Source: G963663315 sp965204925 (lineage in GTDB: Bacteria; Pseudomonadota; Gammaproteobacteria; Arenicellales; Poriferihabitantaceae). From it: 64,000 bases of DNA. Position numbers and translations under genes: made by a program. The stretch lies in NCBI GenBank assembly GCA_965204925.1, contig OZ242021.1, positions 2,108,001 through 2,172,000 of the forward strand, read 5' to 3'. Positions within the stretch are counted from its first letter, which is position 1, and each line of letters begins with the position of its first letter. Under the pieces are notes generated by a model that saw nothing but the letters and a program-made list of their open reading frames with translations, made no database searches and had not been told where the DNA came from. This document shows positions 34,944 through 44,206 of the stretch, in pieces.

Positions 34944-36266
34944 TTGACGCTTGTGAAATTCCGGGTTTCTCCGACCTCCACTCTACAGGGTGAGGTCCAG
35001 GTGGCGGGAGATAAATCCATTTCTCACCGCTCTGTCATTCTCGGCGCCATTGCCAATGGCCAAACAACGATCCGCGATATTCTCGAGGGTGAAGATGTAC
35101 GGGCAACTATTGGCGCGTTCCGGAAAATGGGTGTTTCCATTACCCGTGACGGTACGCATCCGGCAGACCGCAACTACGTCATTGAAGGAGTCGGACTGTA
35201 TGGTCTTGAACCTCCCGATGAAGCGCTGGATATGGGGAACTCAGGCACTGCGCTTCGGTTACTGGGAGGGCTGCTCGCCGCGCAGCCGTGGACATCCGTA
35301 CTGACGGGCGATGAGTATCTGTGCAATCGCCCGATGGCCAGGATTATCACGCCGTTGACCCTGATGGGAGCCCGAATCGGGTCCAATGAGGGCAAGCCGC
35401 CGCTGCTAATCAATCCGTCAGGGCCGTTGCACGCCATAAAATACACGCTGCCGATGGCATCAGCACAAGTGAAGTCGGCCATTCTGCTCGCCGCGTTATA
35501 CGCGGATGGGGAGACGACAGTCATTGAGAAATCCCGGACCCGCGATCATACGGAAAGAATGCTGCGAGGGTTCGGTTACCCGGTGCGCTCCGTTGGCAAT
35601 AAAATCATTCTGTGCGGCGGCGGGGAATTGCAGGGTGGCGCTGTCAGTGTTCCCGCCGACCTTTCCTCTGCCGCGTTTTTTATTCTGGCGGGGCTGATCA
35701 CGACCGATAGTGAACTGCTTTTGAAAAATACGGGTATCAATCCGGGGCGCAACGGGGTATTGGAAATACTCACCCGGATGGGTGGACAGATCAATCTGGA
35801 GAACCGGCGTGAAATCGGCGGGGAACCGGTAGCCGATATCCGGGTGAAGGGTTCCAGTCTGGAAGGTGTGGAAATCAATGGAGACGATATCGCGTTGTCG
35901 ATCGATGAGATCCCGGTCATTGCGGTTGCTGCGGCCTGCGCCGGGAAAGGGAGCAAAACCAGAATCTCGAACGCTGAAGAATTGAGAGTCAAGGAAAGCG
36001 ATCGCATCCATAGTGTTGTGCGGGGGCTGTCGGCATTGGGCATTGAGGTCATTGAGCATCGTGACGGAATGACGATTACAGGTGGAAAGTTCCGGGGCGG
36101 TGAGGTGGACAGCTTTGGAGATCATCGCATTGCGATGGCCTTTGCCATGGCCGGGACTGCGGCGAAAGATGCGGTAGTCGTCTCAAATTGTGAAAATGTC
36201 GCAACCTCTTTTCCGGATTTTTGTCGAATTGCCCGACAAGTCGGAGTGAACATTGTCGTCCGCTGA
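34944..36266 (+). CDS. aroA: 3-phosphoshikimate 1-carboxyvinyltransferase (EPSP synthase)
   Basis: Sixth step of the shikimate pathway: transfers enolpyruvyl from PEP to shikimate-3-phosphate. About 440 residues. The hallmarks are the N-terminal GDKSISHRS, MGNSGTALRLLGG, the CNRPMARII region, VKSAILLAAL, ELRVKESDRI and FGDHRIAM. The start is TTG 34944 or GTG 34953; neither has a clear ribosome-binding site. Its 3' end overlaps cmk by 14 bases, which suggests coupled translation in the pheA-tyrA-aroA-cmk-rpsA series. Confidence 0.97.
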   Translation: MTLVKFRVSPTSTLQGEVQVAGDKSISHRSVILGAIANGQTTIRDILEGEDVRATIGAFRKMGVSITRDGTHPADRNYVIEGVGLYGLEPPDEALDMGNSGTALRLLGGLLAAQPWTSVLTGDEYLCNRPMARIITPLTLMGARIGSNEGKPPLLINPSGPLHAIKYTLPMASAQVKSAILLAALYADGETTVIEKSRTRDHTERMLRGFGYPVRSVGNKIILCGGGELQGGAVSVPADLSSAAFFILAGLITTDSELLLKNTGINPGRNGVLEILTRMGGQINLENRREIGGEPVADIRVKGSSLEGVEINGDDIALSIDEIPVIAVAAACAGKGSKTRISNAEELRVKESDRIHSVVRGLSALGIEVIEHRDGMTITGGKFRGGEVDSFGDHRIAMAFAMAGTAAKDAVVVSNCENVATSFPDFCRIARQVGVNIVVR

Positions 36267-36939
36267 ACGCTCCTCCCCGGTTCATGTTATCACCATAGAT
36301 GGTCCGGGCGGGTCAGGGAAAGGGACTGTCTCGCTGGCTGTTGTCCGTCTGCTTGGCTACCATTATCTGGAAAGCGGCGCTGTTTATCGCGCGCTCGGTT
36401 ATCTGGCGCAGAAAAATCGGGTCTGCGCCGAAGATGCGGCGGGCCTCGTTGCCCTCGCGGAAAAACTGGAAATTGAATTCCGGGGCGGCATTGTCCGGGT
36501 CGACGGGGAGGAGGTGGACCACGTGATCCGCACCGAAGAGGCTGGAAAACGGGCTTCCCGGGTGGCCGCTATTCCCGCGGTCAGGAAAGCCCTGCTGCAT
36601 TGGCAGAGAAGCCGGGCGCGGCCTCCGGGTCTGGTTGCCGACGGCAGAGATATGGGAACGGTGGTATTCCCGCAGGCAACTCACAAATTCTATATTACAG
36701 CCAGCGTTGAGGTGAGGGCGCAAAGACGTTTTGAGCAGTTGAAAGAAAAGGGTTTTGATGTTAGCATTGGCAGGATCACGAAAGATATTTCGGAGCGGGA
36801 TACGCGGGATGCAAGCCGCGCCGTATCTCCGTTGAGGCCGGCAGAGGATGCTGTGCAGGTGGATACGACCGATCTGGAGGTACATGAGGTGGTGTCCAGC
36901 GTCATGGCGGTTATCGGAAGTCCGGTGACCGGCCTGTAG
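36253..36939 (+). CDS. cmk: Cytidylate kinase
   Basis: Phosphorylates CMP and dCMP with ATP. It is 228 residues. The P-loop is IDGPGGSGKGTVS (about residues 15-27). It also has the CMP-binding LESGAVYRAL and ADGRDMGTVVFP motifs and the lid Arg-rich RDTRDASRAVSPL, all in family order. The start is a TTG inside the end of aroA; there is no in-frame ATG nearby. The cmk-rpsA pair is conserved in gammaproteobacteria. Confidence 0.97.
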   Translation: MSSAERSSPVHVITIDGPGGSGKGTVSLAVVRLLGYHYLESGAVYRALGYLAQKNRVCAEDAAGLVALAEKLEIEFRGGIVRVDGEEVDHVIRTEEAGKRASRVAAIPAVRKALLHWQRSRARPPGLVADGRDMGTVVFPQATHKFYITASVEVRAQRRFEQLKEKGFDVSIGRITKDISERDTRDASRAVSPLRPAEDAVQVDTTDLEVHEVVSSVMAVIGSPVTGL

Positions 36940-37123
36940 CAGCCGGACGCTGTTGCAAACGGTGAATAATCTGGTCTGCCAGTTTATTCGAACATTAACT
37001 TTATGAAAACTGCCTGAATATCCCGTTATTTTCCAATTTCCTGCATAGCGAATTGAATAATCGCCCGCATGTCCCGTTGCAGCCGGGGTGAATGGAAAAG
37101 AGGTGGGTACAGAAGCCAATATT

Positions 37124-38800
37124 ATGACTGAAAATTTTGCCGCTTTGCTGGAAGAGAGCATGGCCGGTGTTGTTATGAGCCCCGGAGAATTGATCATCGG
37201 AGAAGTGGTCGAAGCAAATAACGATTACGTAATCGTCAGCGCCGGATTGAAGTCCGATGCAAAAATCAAGGCGTCGGAGTTCAGGAATTCGGCTGGCGAG
37301 AGCACAGTGAAAGTCGGCGATCAGGTCGAGGTTGCCCTTGAGTCCGTGGAAGACGGAACGGGAAATACCCGAATGTCGCGCGAAAAAGCGATGCGTGCCC
37401 GAGCCTGGGCCGGTTTGACCAAAGCATACGAGAATGGTGAGGTGGTAACGGGCGCCATTACCGAGAAAGTCAAGGGTGGATTTACGGCAGATGTCGAAGG
37501 GTTGCGCGCATTTTTGCCCGGTTCCCTTGTTGATGTCAGACAGGTCAAGGACGCCGATTACATGAAGGGCAAGGAACTGGAATTCAAGATCATCAAGCTC
37601 GATCAGTCCCGCAACAACATTGTCGTGTCGCGGCGCGCTATCGTGGAAAACGAACTGAATGAGGAACGGGCGAAACTGCTCGATACGCTGGAAGAAGGGC
37701 AGATAGTGAAGGGGGTCGTGAAAAATCTGACCGATTACGGCGCATTCATCAATCTCGGCGGGCTGGATGGGTTGCTGCACATCACCGATCTGGCCTGGAA
37801 GCGGGTAAAGCATCCTTCGGACGTGTTGACAGTCGGCGATGAGATTGAAACAAGGATACTCAAGTTTGACAAGGAGCAAAGCCGGGTTTCGCTGGGGCTC
37901 AAACAGCTGGGCGAGGACCCCTGGCTGGGACTGACGCGGCGCTACCCGGTGAATACCCGCCTGTTTGGAAAGGTAACAAATCTGACCGATTACGGCGCTT
38001 TTGTCGAACTTGAGGAAGGAGTCGAGGGTCTCGTGCACTTATCCGAAATGGACTGGACGAACAAGAATATTCATCCGGCCAAGGTCTGTCATGTGGGTGA
38101 TGAATGCGAGGTGATGGTTCTGGACATCGACCCGGGGCGCCGCCGTATATCGCTTGGCATGAAGCAATGCGTTGCCAATCCCTGGCAGGAGTTTGCGGCA
38201 AATCACAAGAAGGGCGACACCCTGGCCGGGAATGTCCGTTCGATTACCGACTTCGGTATATTCATTGGCGTTGAAGGGGGCATTGACGGCCTCGTTCATC
38301 TTTCCGACCTTTCCTGGGATGAGCCGGGTGAAGAAGTCCTTACCCGATACAGGAAAGGAGACGAATTGACCGTTGTCGTGCTGGCCGTGGATGCCGAGCG
38401 TGAACGAATTTCTCTGGGGCTCAAGCAGGTAGTCGAAGATCCGTTTTCCGCTTTTGTCAACGCTAACAAGAAAGGCAGCGTTGTTACGGGCATAGTCAGG
38501 GAAGTTACCATGAAGGGGGCTTTGGTTCAACTTGCCGGCAGTGTGAATGGCTACCTCAGGACTTCTGAAATATCACGTGATCGTATCGAAGATGCACGCA
38601 CAGTATTGAAAGAAGGAGATGAAATTGAGGCCAAGATTACCAGTATCGAAAGAAAAGACCGCAAACTTTCGTTATCGATCAAGGCTCGGGAGTTTGAACT
38701 GGAAGATGAGGTGACGCAGGAATATTCCAGGGGTTCGAATGTCATCGGCGCGACTCTCGGTGACAAACTGAAAGAACAGTTGGGGAAACACTCTTTGTAG
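37124..38800 (+). CDS. rpsA: 30S ribosomal protein S1
   Basis: Ribosomal protein with six S1 RNA-binding repeats that helps load mRNA on the 30S subunit. From ATG 37124 it is 558 residues, the usual size. The longer frame from GTG 37088 is rejected because MTENFAALLEES matches the family N-terminus. The repeated elements V-x-N-L-T-D-Y-G-A-F and G-L-V-H-L-S-E/D are obvious (near 37720, 37975, 38240). A 184-base gap after cmk is A/T-rich near its start and may be an autoregulated leader, as S1 represses its own translation in E. coli. Confidence 0.98.
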   Translation: MTENFAALLEESMAGVVMSPGELIIGEVVEANNDYVIVSAGLKSDAKIKASEFRNSAGESTVKVGDQVEVALESVEDGTGNTRMSREKAMRARAWAGLTKAYENGEVVTGAITEKVKGGFTADVEGLRAFLPGSLVDVRQVKDADYMKGKELEFKIIKLDQSRNNIVVSRRAIVENELNEERAKLLDTLEEGQIVKGVVKNLTDYGAFINLGGLDGLLHITDLAWKRVKHPSDVLTVGDEIETRILKFDKEQSRVSLGLKQLGEDPWLGLTRRYPVNTRLFGKVTNLTDYGAFVELEEGVEGLVHLSEMDWTNKNIHPAKVCHVGDECEVMVLDIDPGRRRISLGMKQCVANPWQEFAANHKKGDTLAGNVRSITDFGIFIGVEGGIDGLVHLSDLSWDEPGEEVLTRYRKGDELTVVVLAVDAERERISLGLKQVVEDPFSAFVNANKKGSVVTGIVREVTMKGALVQLAGSVNGYLRTSEISRDRIEDARTVLKEGDEIEAKITSIERKDRKLSLSIKAREFELEDEVTQEYSRGSNVIGATLGDKLKEQLGKHSL

Positions 38801-38823
38801 ATATTCATTTCTTTATCTTTTCC

Positions 38824-39156
38824 GTGTCTGCCGATTCCAGAAAAGTCTCCCGGCAATTCACTTTGACCAAGTCGAAGTTGATCGCCCGCCTCACTGATGA
38901 GCAACACCAATTATCCGAAATTGATGTTGAGCTGGCAGTCAATAATATTCTCGGGCGAATGACGCAGGCGCTGGCAAATGGTGAGCGTATCGAGATTCGT
39001 GGATTTGGCAGCATGACCTTGCACTACAGGCCGCCGAGAACAGGAAGGAACCCGAAAACCGGAAGCAAGGTTCATATACCGGGGAAATATGTACCGCATT
39101 TCAAGCCTGGCCTCGGCTTGCGAAAACAGGTAAATCGGGAGAACGTCGATAGCTGA
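38824..39156 (+). CDS. ihfB: Integration host factor subunit beta
   Basis: DNA-bending protein of the HU/IHF family. The DNA-arm signature ERIEIRGFGSMTLHYR and RTGRNPKTGSKV, then GKYVPHFKPG, identify the beta subunit. The frame starts at GTG 38824, giving 110 residues. A TTG at 38863 would give MTKSKLIARL, which aligns exactly with the usual IHF-beta start and may be the true one. Neither has a visible ribosome-binding site. It follows rpsA by 23 bases, the conserved arrangement. Confidence 0.95.
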   Translation: MSADSRKVSRQFTLTKSKLIARLTDEQHQLSEIDVELAVNNILGRMTQALANGERIEIRGFGSMTLHYRPPRTGRNPKTGSKVHIPGKYVPHFKPGLGLRKQVNRENVDS

Positions 39157-39157
39157 T

Positions 39158-39403
39158 ATGACAAAAGCGCTTTATGTTTTTATTATTACTATTGTTCTTT
39201 TCACAGGATTGACTTTCACCTATATGAACAGCGAGACTGTTGAAGTAAAATATTTCTCGTTTCATAAAGAAACAAGTCTGGCTGTGTTGCTGCTTTTTAC
39301 ACTGGTTACCGGCGTAGTTGCCGGATATGTCATTCGTCTCGTGTCTTCTCTGAAATCGGCGCGCAAGACCAAACGCCGGGCATCGCAATCCAGGCCGACG
39401 TAA
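39158..39403 (+). CDS. lapA: Lipopolysaccharide assembly protein LapA
   Basis: Small inner-membrane protein of 81 residues with two membrane helices (about 5-25 and 42-64) and a basic C-terminal tail (SARKTKRRASQSR), the LapA/DUF1049 layout. It partners LapB in controlling LPS output. It begins directly after the ihfB stop and precedes lapB by 41 bases. Confidence 0.92.
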   Translation: MTKALYVFIITIVLFTGLTFTYMNSETVEVKYFSFHKETSLAVLLLFTLVTGVVAGYVIRLVSSLKSARKTKRRASQSRPT

Positions 39404-39444
39404 CTGAAAGGCCAATTTCCCAAGGCCTTGCTACCACTACCTGT

Positions 39445-40620
39445 ATGGACCCTGTCTGGCTGCTTCTGCTTTTACCCCTTGCCGCAGCCGGCGGCTGGTT
39501 GATGGCCGCCAGCGAAAAATCCACCCCAGCCAAATCTCCGGGTGTTCCTGAAGCGTATTTCAGGGGACTGAGTTTTCTGCTCAATGAACAGCCCGACAAG
39601 GCGTTGAAAGTGTTTCTTGAGGTCGCTGAAGTCGATGAGGAAACGATTGAAATGCACATGGCTCTCGGCAATCTTTTCAGGCGCCGGGGTGAAATAGAGA
39701 AAGCGACCCGGATACATCAGAACCTCGTTGCCCGTTCAGACCTTCATGACAGCCTCCGTTCCATGGCGTTGTTCGAGCTTGCACAGGATTATTTCAAGGC
39801 GGGTCTGTTTGACAGGGCTGAAGATCTGTTCCGGGAGTTGAACCTGCTGACTGAATACAGGGAACAGGCGAGCCGGTTTCTGTTGCAGATTTACGACCAG
39901 GAAAAGGAGTGGCTTCCTGCGATTCATATCGCAGAGGAACTGCATCGGCTTTCGGACTACGATTATTCGGAAACCATTGCCCAGTTTTATTGTGAACTGG
40001 CCGAAATTTCGATTGCTGAAGGCAATAATTCAGATGTTGAAAATTATATCGCGGCCGCATTTCAGCATAACCCCCGTTGTTTGCGGGCGGTGATCCAGTC
40101 AGGCAGGTTGGCGTCAATGCGGGGAAATCATGCCAATGCCATCGCCATCTGGCGCGGAGTCGAGTACTGGTCGCCACTCGGCCTCGGTGAGGTGGTGGGC
40201 CATATTGTCAACGGTTACCTGGCGCTTGGCGACAAGAAGTCATTACAGAAATTTCTGGAAAAGGCAATCGAGAAAAATTCGGACCCGAGAATCATGTCGG
40301 CGCTCGTTGATTTGACTCGTGATGATAAAGGTGAGGAAGCGGGAGAGATGAAACTGCTGGAGTTGGTAAGGCGGTATCCCAGCCTGCAAGGGGTATATAT
40401 TCTCATGAAAAACCGGGCGGGAAAAGGCAAACTGAGTCGACAGGACAAGGACTATTCGATTGTGGCAAAACTGCTTAAGGATGTTGTTGAGAGGAGTCGG
40501 AATTACCATTGCACGCAATGTGGATTCCAGAGTAATTCATTGCATTGGCAATGCCCCGGCTGCAAGGCCTGGGATACGGCGCGACGCCGGTTGGCCCATG
40601 ATGCAGTCGGTGGAAAATAG
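39445..40620 (+). CDS. lapB: Lipopolysaccharide assembly protein LapB (YciM)
   Basis: 391-residue inner-membrane anchored scaffold that targets LpxC for FtsH proteolysis and so balances LPS against phospholipid. One N-terminal helix (about 3-22) precedes TPR repeats (about 35-330). A C-terminal rubredoxin-type zinc site has two CxxC pairs: CTQCGF and CPGCKAWD (about residues 355-372). The ATG at 39445 gives the standard N-terminus MDPVWLLLLLPLA. The last 20 bases overlap rfaE1, linking LPS quality control with heptose synthesis. Confidence 0.96.
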   Translation: MDPVWLLLLLPLAAAGGWLMAASEKSTPAKSPGVPEAYFRGLSFLLNEQPDKALKVFLEVAEVDEETIEMHMALGNLFRRRGEIEKATRIHQNLVARSDLHDSLRSMALFELAQDYFKAGLFDRAEDLFRELNLLTEYREQASRFLLQIYDQEKEWLPAIHIAEELHRLSDYDYSETIAQFYCELAEISIAEGNNSDVENYIAAAFQHNPRCLRAVIQSGRLASMRGNHANAIAIWRGVEYWSPLGLGEVVGHIVNGYLALGDKKSLQKFLEKAIEKNSDPRIMSALVDLTRDDKGEEAGEMKLLELVRRYPSLQGVYILMKNRAGKGKLSRQDKDYSIVAKLLKDVVERSRNYHCTQCGFQSNSLHWQCPGCKAWDTARRRLAHDAVGGK

Positions 40621-41566
40621 TCTGAAGAAACTGACAGGCGCCAGAGTACTGGTTGCCGGTGATATAATGCTCGATCAATACTGGATCGGGAGGGTGGACA
40701 GAATTTCTCCCGAGGCTCCTGTGCCGATAGTGACGGTGGACAAATCGGAAGTGCGCCTGGGCGGGGCTGGAAATGTGGCAAGGAATATTGTTTCCCTGGG
40801 CGCAAGCAGCACACTGATCGGGATTATCGGCAAGGATGACGCCGGAAAGAGTGTGACCGGACTGGCTGAGCAATCGGGTATCAATACCGTATTTCAGTTC
40901 GATCCGGCCTGCAAGACCACTGTCAAACTAAGGGTTGTTTCAAAAAACCAGCAACTGTTGCGCGCGGACTTCGAAGACAAACCGGACAAGCGTACTCTTG
41001 CCGGCATGCTGACCGATTTCAGGCGTCATGTCGAGAGACACGAAGCTGTCGTCCTGTCCGATTACGGCAAGGGGGGGCTGGACGATGCCGGGGAAATGAT
41101 AGCTGCCGCCAGACGGGCGGACAAGCCGGTCCTCATAGACCCCAAAGGCAACGACTATTCCAGATACGGCGGCGCTACGTTGATTACTCCGAATCTGGCC
41201 GAATTCGAATCTGTCGCCGGCAAGGTGGAAAGCGCCGATGACCTTGCATTGAAAGCGGACCGTATGACCCGGGATTATGATCTTGAAGGGCTGCTGGTCA
41301 CGCTTGGCGATAAGGGTATGGCGTTGTTCTGGCGAAACGAAGAACCGCTGCATATCCCCGCAAGAAGCCGGGAGGTCTACGATGTCAGCGGCGCCGGGGA
41401 TACTGTGATTTGCGTGATGGCCATGGCATGCGCCGTAAATCTGGACAAGTCGGTGGGTCTTGAAATTGCCAATAGCGCAGCAGGTGTCGTCATTTCAAAA
41501 TTTGGCACTACTACGGCGACTCGCGCGGAGCTGATATCCGAGATCAAAAGAGGCCGCGCGTTATGA
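40601..41566 (+). CDS. rfaE1: D-glycero-beta-D-manno-heptose-7-phosphate kinase (RfaE domain I)
   Basis: PfkB/ribokinase-fold sugar kinase of 321 residues acting in ADP-heptose synthesis for LPS inner core. N-terminal VAGDIMLDQYWIG and RISPEAPVPIV match the kinase domain of HldE. The catalytic signature DVSGAGDTVI (about residue 264) is intact. The cytidylyl/adenylyltransferase domain of bifunctional HldE is absent, so a separate adenylyltransferase must be encoded elsewhere. ATG 40601 (or 40598) inside lapB is chosen because upstream codons show no similarity. It overlaps hldD by 4 bases. Confidence 0.94.
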   Translation: MQSVENSLKKLTGARVLVAGDIMLDQYWIGRVDRISPEAPVPIVTVDKSEVRLGGAGNVARNIVSLGASSTLIGIIGKDDAGKSVTGLAEQSGINTVFQFDPACKTTVKLRVVSKNQQLLRADFEDKPDKRTLAGMLTDFRRHVERHEAVVLSDYGKGGLDDAGEMIAAARRADKPVLIDPKGNDYSRYGGATLITPNLAEFESVAGKVESADDLALKADRMTRDYDLEGLLVTLGDKGMALFWRNEEPLHIPARSREVYDVSGAGDTVICVMAMACAVNLDKSVGLEIANSAAGVVISKFGTTTATRAELISEIKRGRAL

Positions 41567-42546
41567 TTGTCGTTACGGGCGGCGCCGGTTTCATTGGTTC
41601 GAACCTTGTCAGGGCGCTTAACCGCAACGGTATCGTTGACATACTTGTTGTCGATAACCTGTCCAATACCGAAAAAGTTGCCAATCTGTCAAATCTGGTG
41701 ATCCGGGACTACACGGATAAGGATGAATTTTTCGAGTCGGTGCAGTCGGGCAATCCTTTCGACAGCATTACCACCGTTTTTCATCAGGGCGCCTGTTCGG
41801 ACACGATGGCAGTGGATGGAAAATATGTGCTGCATAATAATTTTACCTTCTCGAAAACGCTTTTCCATTTTTGCCGGCGGCATAAAGCGCAATTTATCTA
41901 TGCCTCCTCCGCTTCAGTCTATGGAAGTGGATCGGAATTTTCCGAAGACCGCAGCAATGAATCGGCGCTGAATGTGTATGCCTGGTCCAAACTTTTATTC
42001 GATAACTACATTCGTCATGCCGGCTGCTGTTTGTATAGTCCAGAAATTCGCCAGGTTGGTCTGAGATATTTCAATGTCTACGGCTCCGGCGAATTTCATA
42101 AAGGGAGGATGGCTTCCGTTGTCTGGCATTTCAATAATCAATATCGGGAAAAACAGACGATCAACCTGTTTGCCGGAACGGACGGTTATGAAAATGGGGA
42201 ACAGCTGAGAGACTTCGTCCATGTGGATGATGTCGTCAATGTCAATCTGTATTTTATGGACCATCCCGAACTGTGCGGGATTTACAATGTTGGCAGTGGG
42301 CGTGCCCGCAGTTTCAATGAAGTGGCGCTGGCTGTCATCAATTTTCACAGGAAGCGGCGGGGGTTGAGTATGATCGATCTGCGGGAGGCTGTCGATTCCC
42401 GCCGGATCAATTACGTTGCAATGCCCGCGACACTCGTCGGCAGATACCAGAGTTTTACCGAGGCCGATCTGACTCGTTTGCGGTCGGCGGGATACAAAGA
42501 AGATTTTGCCGATATCGAAAGCGGAATAGCCCGATATCTGTCATGA
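41563..42546 (+). CDS. hldD: ADP-L-glycero-D-manno-heptose 6-epimerase
   Basis: Extended short-chain dehydrogenase that inverts C6 of ADP-heptose, the last step before LPS core assembly. It is 327 residues. The NAD(P)-binding motif GGAGFIGSN is at residues 6-14. The family fingerprint FHQGACSDTM (about 73-82) and the catalytic Tyr-x3-Lys in NVYAWSKLLFD are present, as is RDFVHVDDV. ATGA overlaps join it to rfaE1 upstream and rmlA downstream. Confidence 0.97.
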   Translation: MIVVTGGAGFIGSNLVRALNRNGIVDILVVDNLSNTEKVANLSNLVIRDYTDKDEFFESVQSGNPFDSITTVFHQGACSDTMAVDGKYVLHNNFTFSKTLFHFCRRHKAQFIYASSASVYGSGSEFSEDRSNESALNVYAWSKLLFDNYIRHAGCCLYSPEIRQVGLRYFNVYGSGEFHKGRMASVVWHFNNQYREKQTINLFAGTDGYENGEQLRDFVHVDDVVNVNLYFMDHPELCGIYNVGSGRARSFNEVALAVINFHRKRRGLSMIDLREAVDSRRINYVAMPATLVGRYQSFTEADLTRLRSAGYKEDFADIESGIARYLS

Positions 42547-43430
42547 AAGGAATTGTATTGGCGGGAGGGACAGGTTCTCGTTTGCGTCCAGCCACCCTTG
42601 CCATATCGAAGCCGCTCGTTCCGGTCTATGACCAGCCGATGGTCTACTATCCGTTGTCTGCGTTGCTGTTGTGCGGAATAAAGAATATTCTGGTTATTTC
42701 AACTGCGCAGGATACGCCGGCCTATCAGAGATTACTGGCTGACGGCGACAAGTGGGGAATCAGCGTCTCCTATGCGGTTCAGGAAATCCCCGCGGGGACT
42801 GCGGACGCATTGATTATCGGTTCCGAGTTTATCGGTAACGATCGCTGCGCACTGGCGTTGGGGGACAATATTTTCCATGGGGGCGGTTTGACGGAGAGTC
42901 TGCGCAAGGCGGCTACTCTGAAGCAGGGCGCATTAATATATGCCTGTCGGGTTGATGACTCCGGGCGCTACGGCGTAGTGACGCTGGACAGAAACGGCAA
43001 TGCCGTTGCTCTTGAGGAAAAACCGGCGATGCCAAAAGCCGGATATGCTGTAACCGGTTTGTATTTTTACGATAATACTGTGGTGGGGCGGGCGCGGTCA
43101 TTGGTCCCTTCGCTGCGCGGTGAATTGGAAATAACGGACTTGAATCGTACTTATCTGGACGAACATGCCTTACGGGTGGAAGTGTTGGGTGAGGACGTGA
43201 CCTGGATCGATATGGGCACCCCCGATACATTGATGGAGGCCGCCAGATACGTTGAGGCTGTCGTGAAAAACAAGGGAGCCAGGCCGTGTTGCCCGGAGGA
43301 AATCTGCTGGAGAATGGGGCATATTGACCATGAGCAACTTGCCAGACTGGCCAACGAACTACAGGGTACCGGTTATGGTTGCTATCTGGCGGGGTTGTCG
43401 AGTCGCGAAGGCGCGGCCAGGGCGCTGTGA
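42543..43430 (+). CDS. rmlA: Glucose-1-phosphate thymidylyltransferase
   Basis: Nucleotidyltransferase of 295 residues forming dTDP-glucose. It has LAGGTGSRLRPAT with the catalytic Lys in KPLVPVYDQPM, then VQEIPAGTADALI, LGDNIFHG, YGVVTLD, EEKP and WIDMGTPDTL, the RmlA order. The rest of the rml pathway (rmlB, C, D) is not in the window. It may feed an O-antigen or other glycan. It is coupled to hldD by an ATGA overlap and to the next gene by TGATG. Confidence 0.95.
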   Translation: MKGIVLAGGTGSRLRPATLAISKPLVPVYDQPMVYYPLSALLLCGIKNILVISTAQDTPAYQRLLADGDKWGISVSYAVQEIPAGTADALIIGSEFIGNDRCALALGDNIFHGGGLTESLRKAATLKQGALIYACRVDDSGRYGVVTLDRNGNAVALEEKPAMPKAGYAVTGLYFYDNTVVGRARSLVPSLRGELEITDLNRTYLDEHALRVEVLGEDVTWIDMGTPDTLMEAARYVEAVVKNKGARPCCPEEICWRMGHIDHEQLARLANELQGTGYGCYLAGLSSREGAARAL

Positions 43431-44191
43431 TGGCTGCGGGCGGGACGGCGCTGGGAGTGATAGGCGGCAGCGGGTTTCAACAGCTTGCAGGCTTCTCTTC
43501 AAGCGAACGCAAGCAACTGGACACACCTTATGGAAAACCGTCGGATGTTTATTCAAGCGGGCGTTTTCATCAGAAGAACATTGTTTTTTTGCCAAGGCAC
43601 GGTGAAAACCATAGCATCCCTCCACACAGGATCAACTATCGCGCAAACCTGTTCGGGTTCAGGTTGCTGGGCATCCGGGAAATTGTCTCCCTGGCCGCGG
43701 TAGGGGGCATCTCCCGTCATTACTCTCCTCGTTCCATTGTGATCCCGGATCAGATCATAGACTATACCTGCAACAGGGCGCATACCTGCTATGACGGGTC
43801 CGCGCGGGTAAATGAATTCATCGACAAGGCGCTTGAGCACGTTGATTTCACTTGGCCGTACAGTCATTCCGTTCGCAAAAAGCTGATTGATGCCGCAAGG
43901 TCGGCCGGGGTATCCTGTATCGATCACGGGGTTTATGCAGTCACCGCGGGGCCGCGGCTGGAAACCGCGGCGGAAATAAACCGGCTTGAGCGGGATGGCG
44001 CGGATATTGTCGGAATGACGGCTATGCCGGAAGCGGGGCTGGCGCGGGAGTTGGGTATTGCCTACGGGTCGATAGCCCTGGTGGTGAATGCCGCTGCCGG
44101 GCGGGGCTGCGATGGCTTTTCAATGGAAACGATAGCCGATAATCTCTCGAAAGCGACGCTGGGCGCCCTGAAAATCCTTGAGTATTATTGA
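43430..44191 (+). CDS. mtnP: S-methyl-5'-thioadenosine/thioinosine phosphorylase family protein
   Basis: Purine nucleoside phosphorylase-type enzyme of 253 residues that recycles methylthioadenosine, a by-product of polyamine and quorum-signal synthesis. Visible are GVIGGSGF, FLPRHGENHSIPPHRINYRAN (phosphate and ribose site), SAAVGGI-like SLAAVGGIS, and VGMTAMPEAGLARELGI. The motif IDFSYPYS-like VDFTWPYS near residue 140 resembles the Pseudomonas enzyme that prefers methylthioinosine, so the substrate could be either. It starts at the ATG sharing a base with the rmlA stop and is tail to tail with csiV. Confidence 0.92.
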   Translation: MAAGGTALGVIGGSGFQQLAGFSSSERKQLDTPYGKPSDVYSSGRFHQKNIVFLPRHGENHSIPPHRINYRANLFGFRLLGIREIVSLAAVGGISRHYSPRSIVIPDQIIDYTCNRAHTCYDGSARVNEFIDKALEHVDFTWPYSHSVRKKLIDAARSAGVSCIDHGVYAVTAGPRLETAAEINRLERDGADIVGMTAMPEAGLARELGIAYGSIALVVNAAAGRGCDGFSMETIADNLSKATLGALKILEYY

Positions 44192-44206
44192 ATGGATTGA
44201 ACTCTG

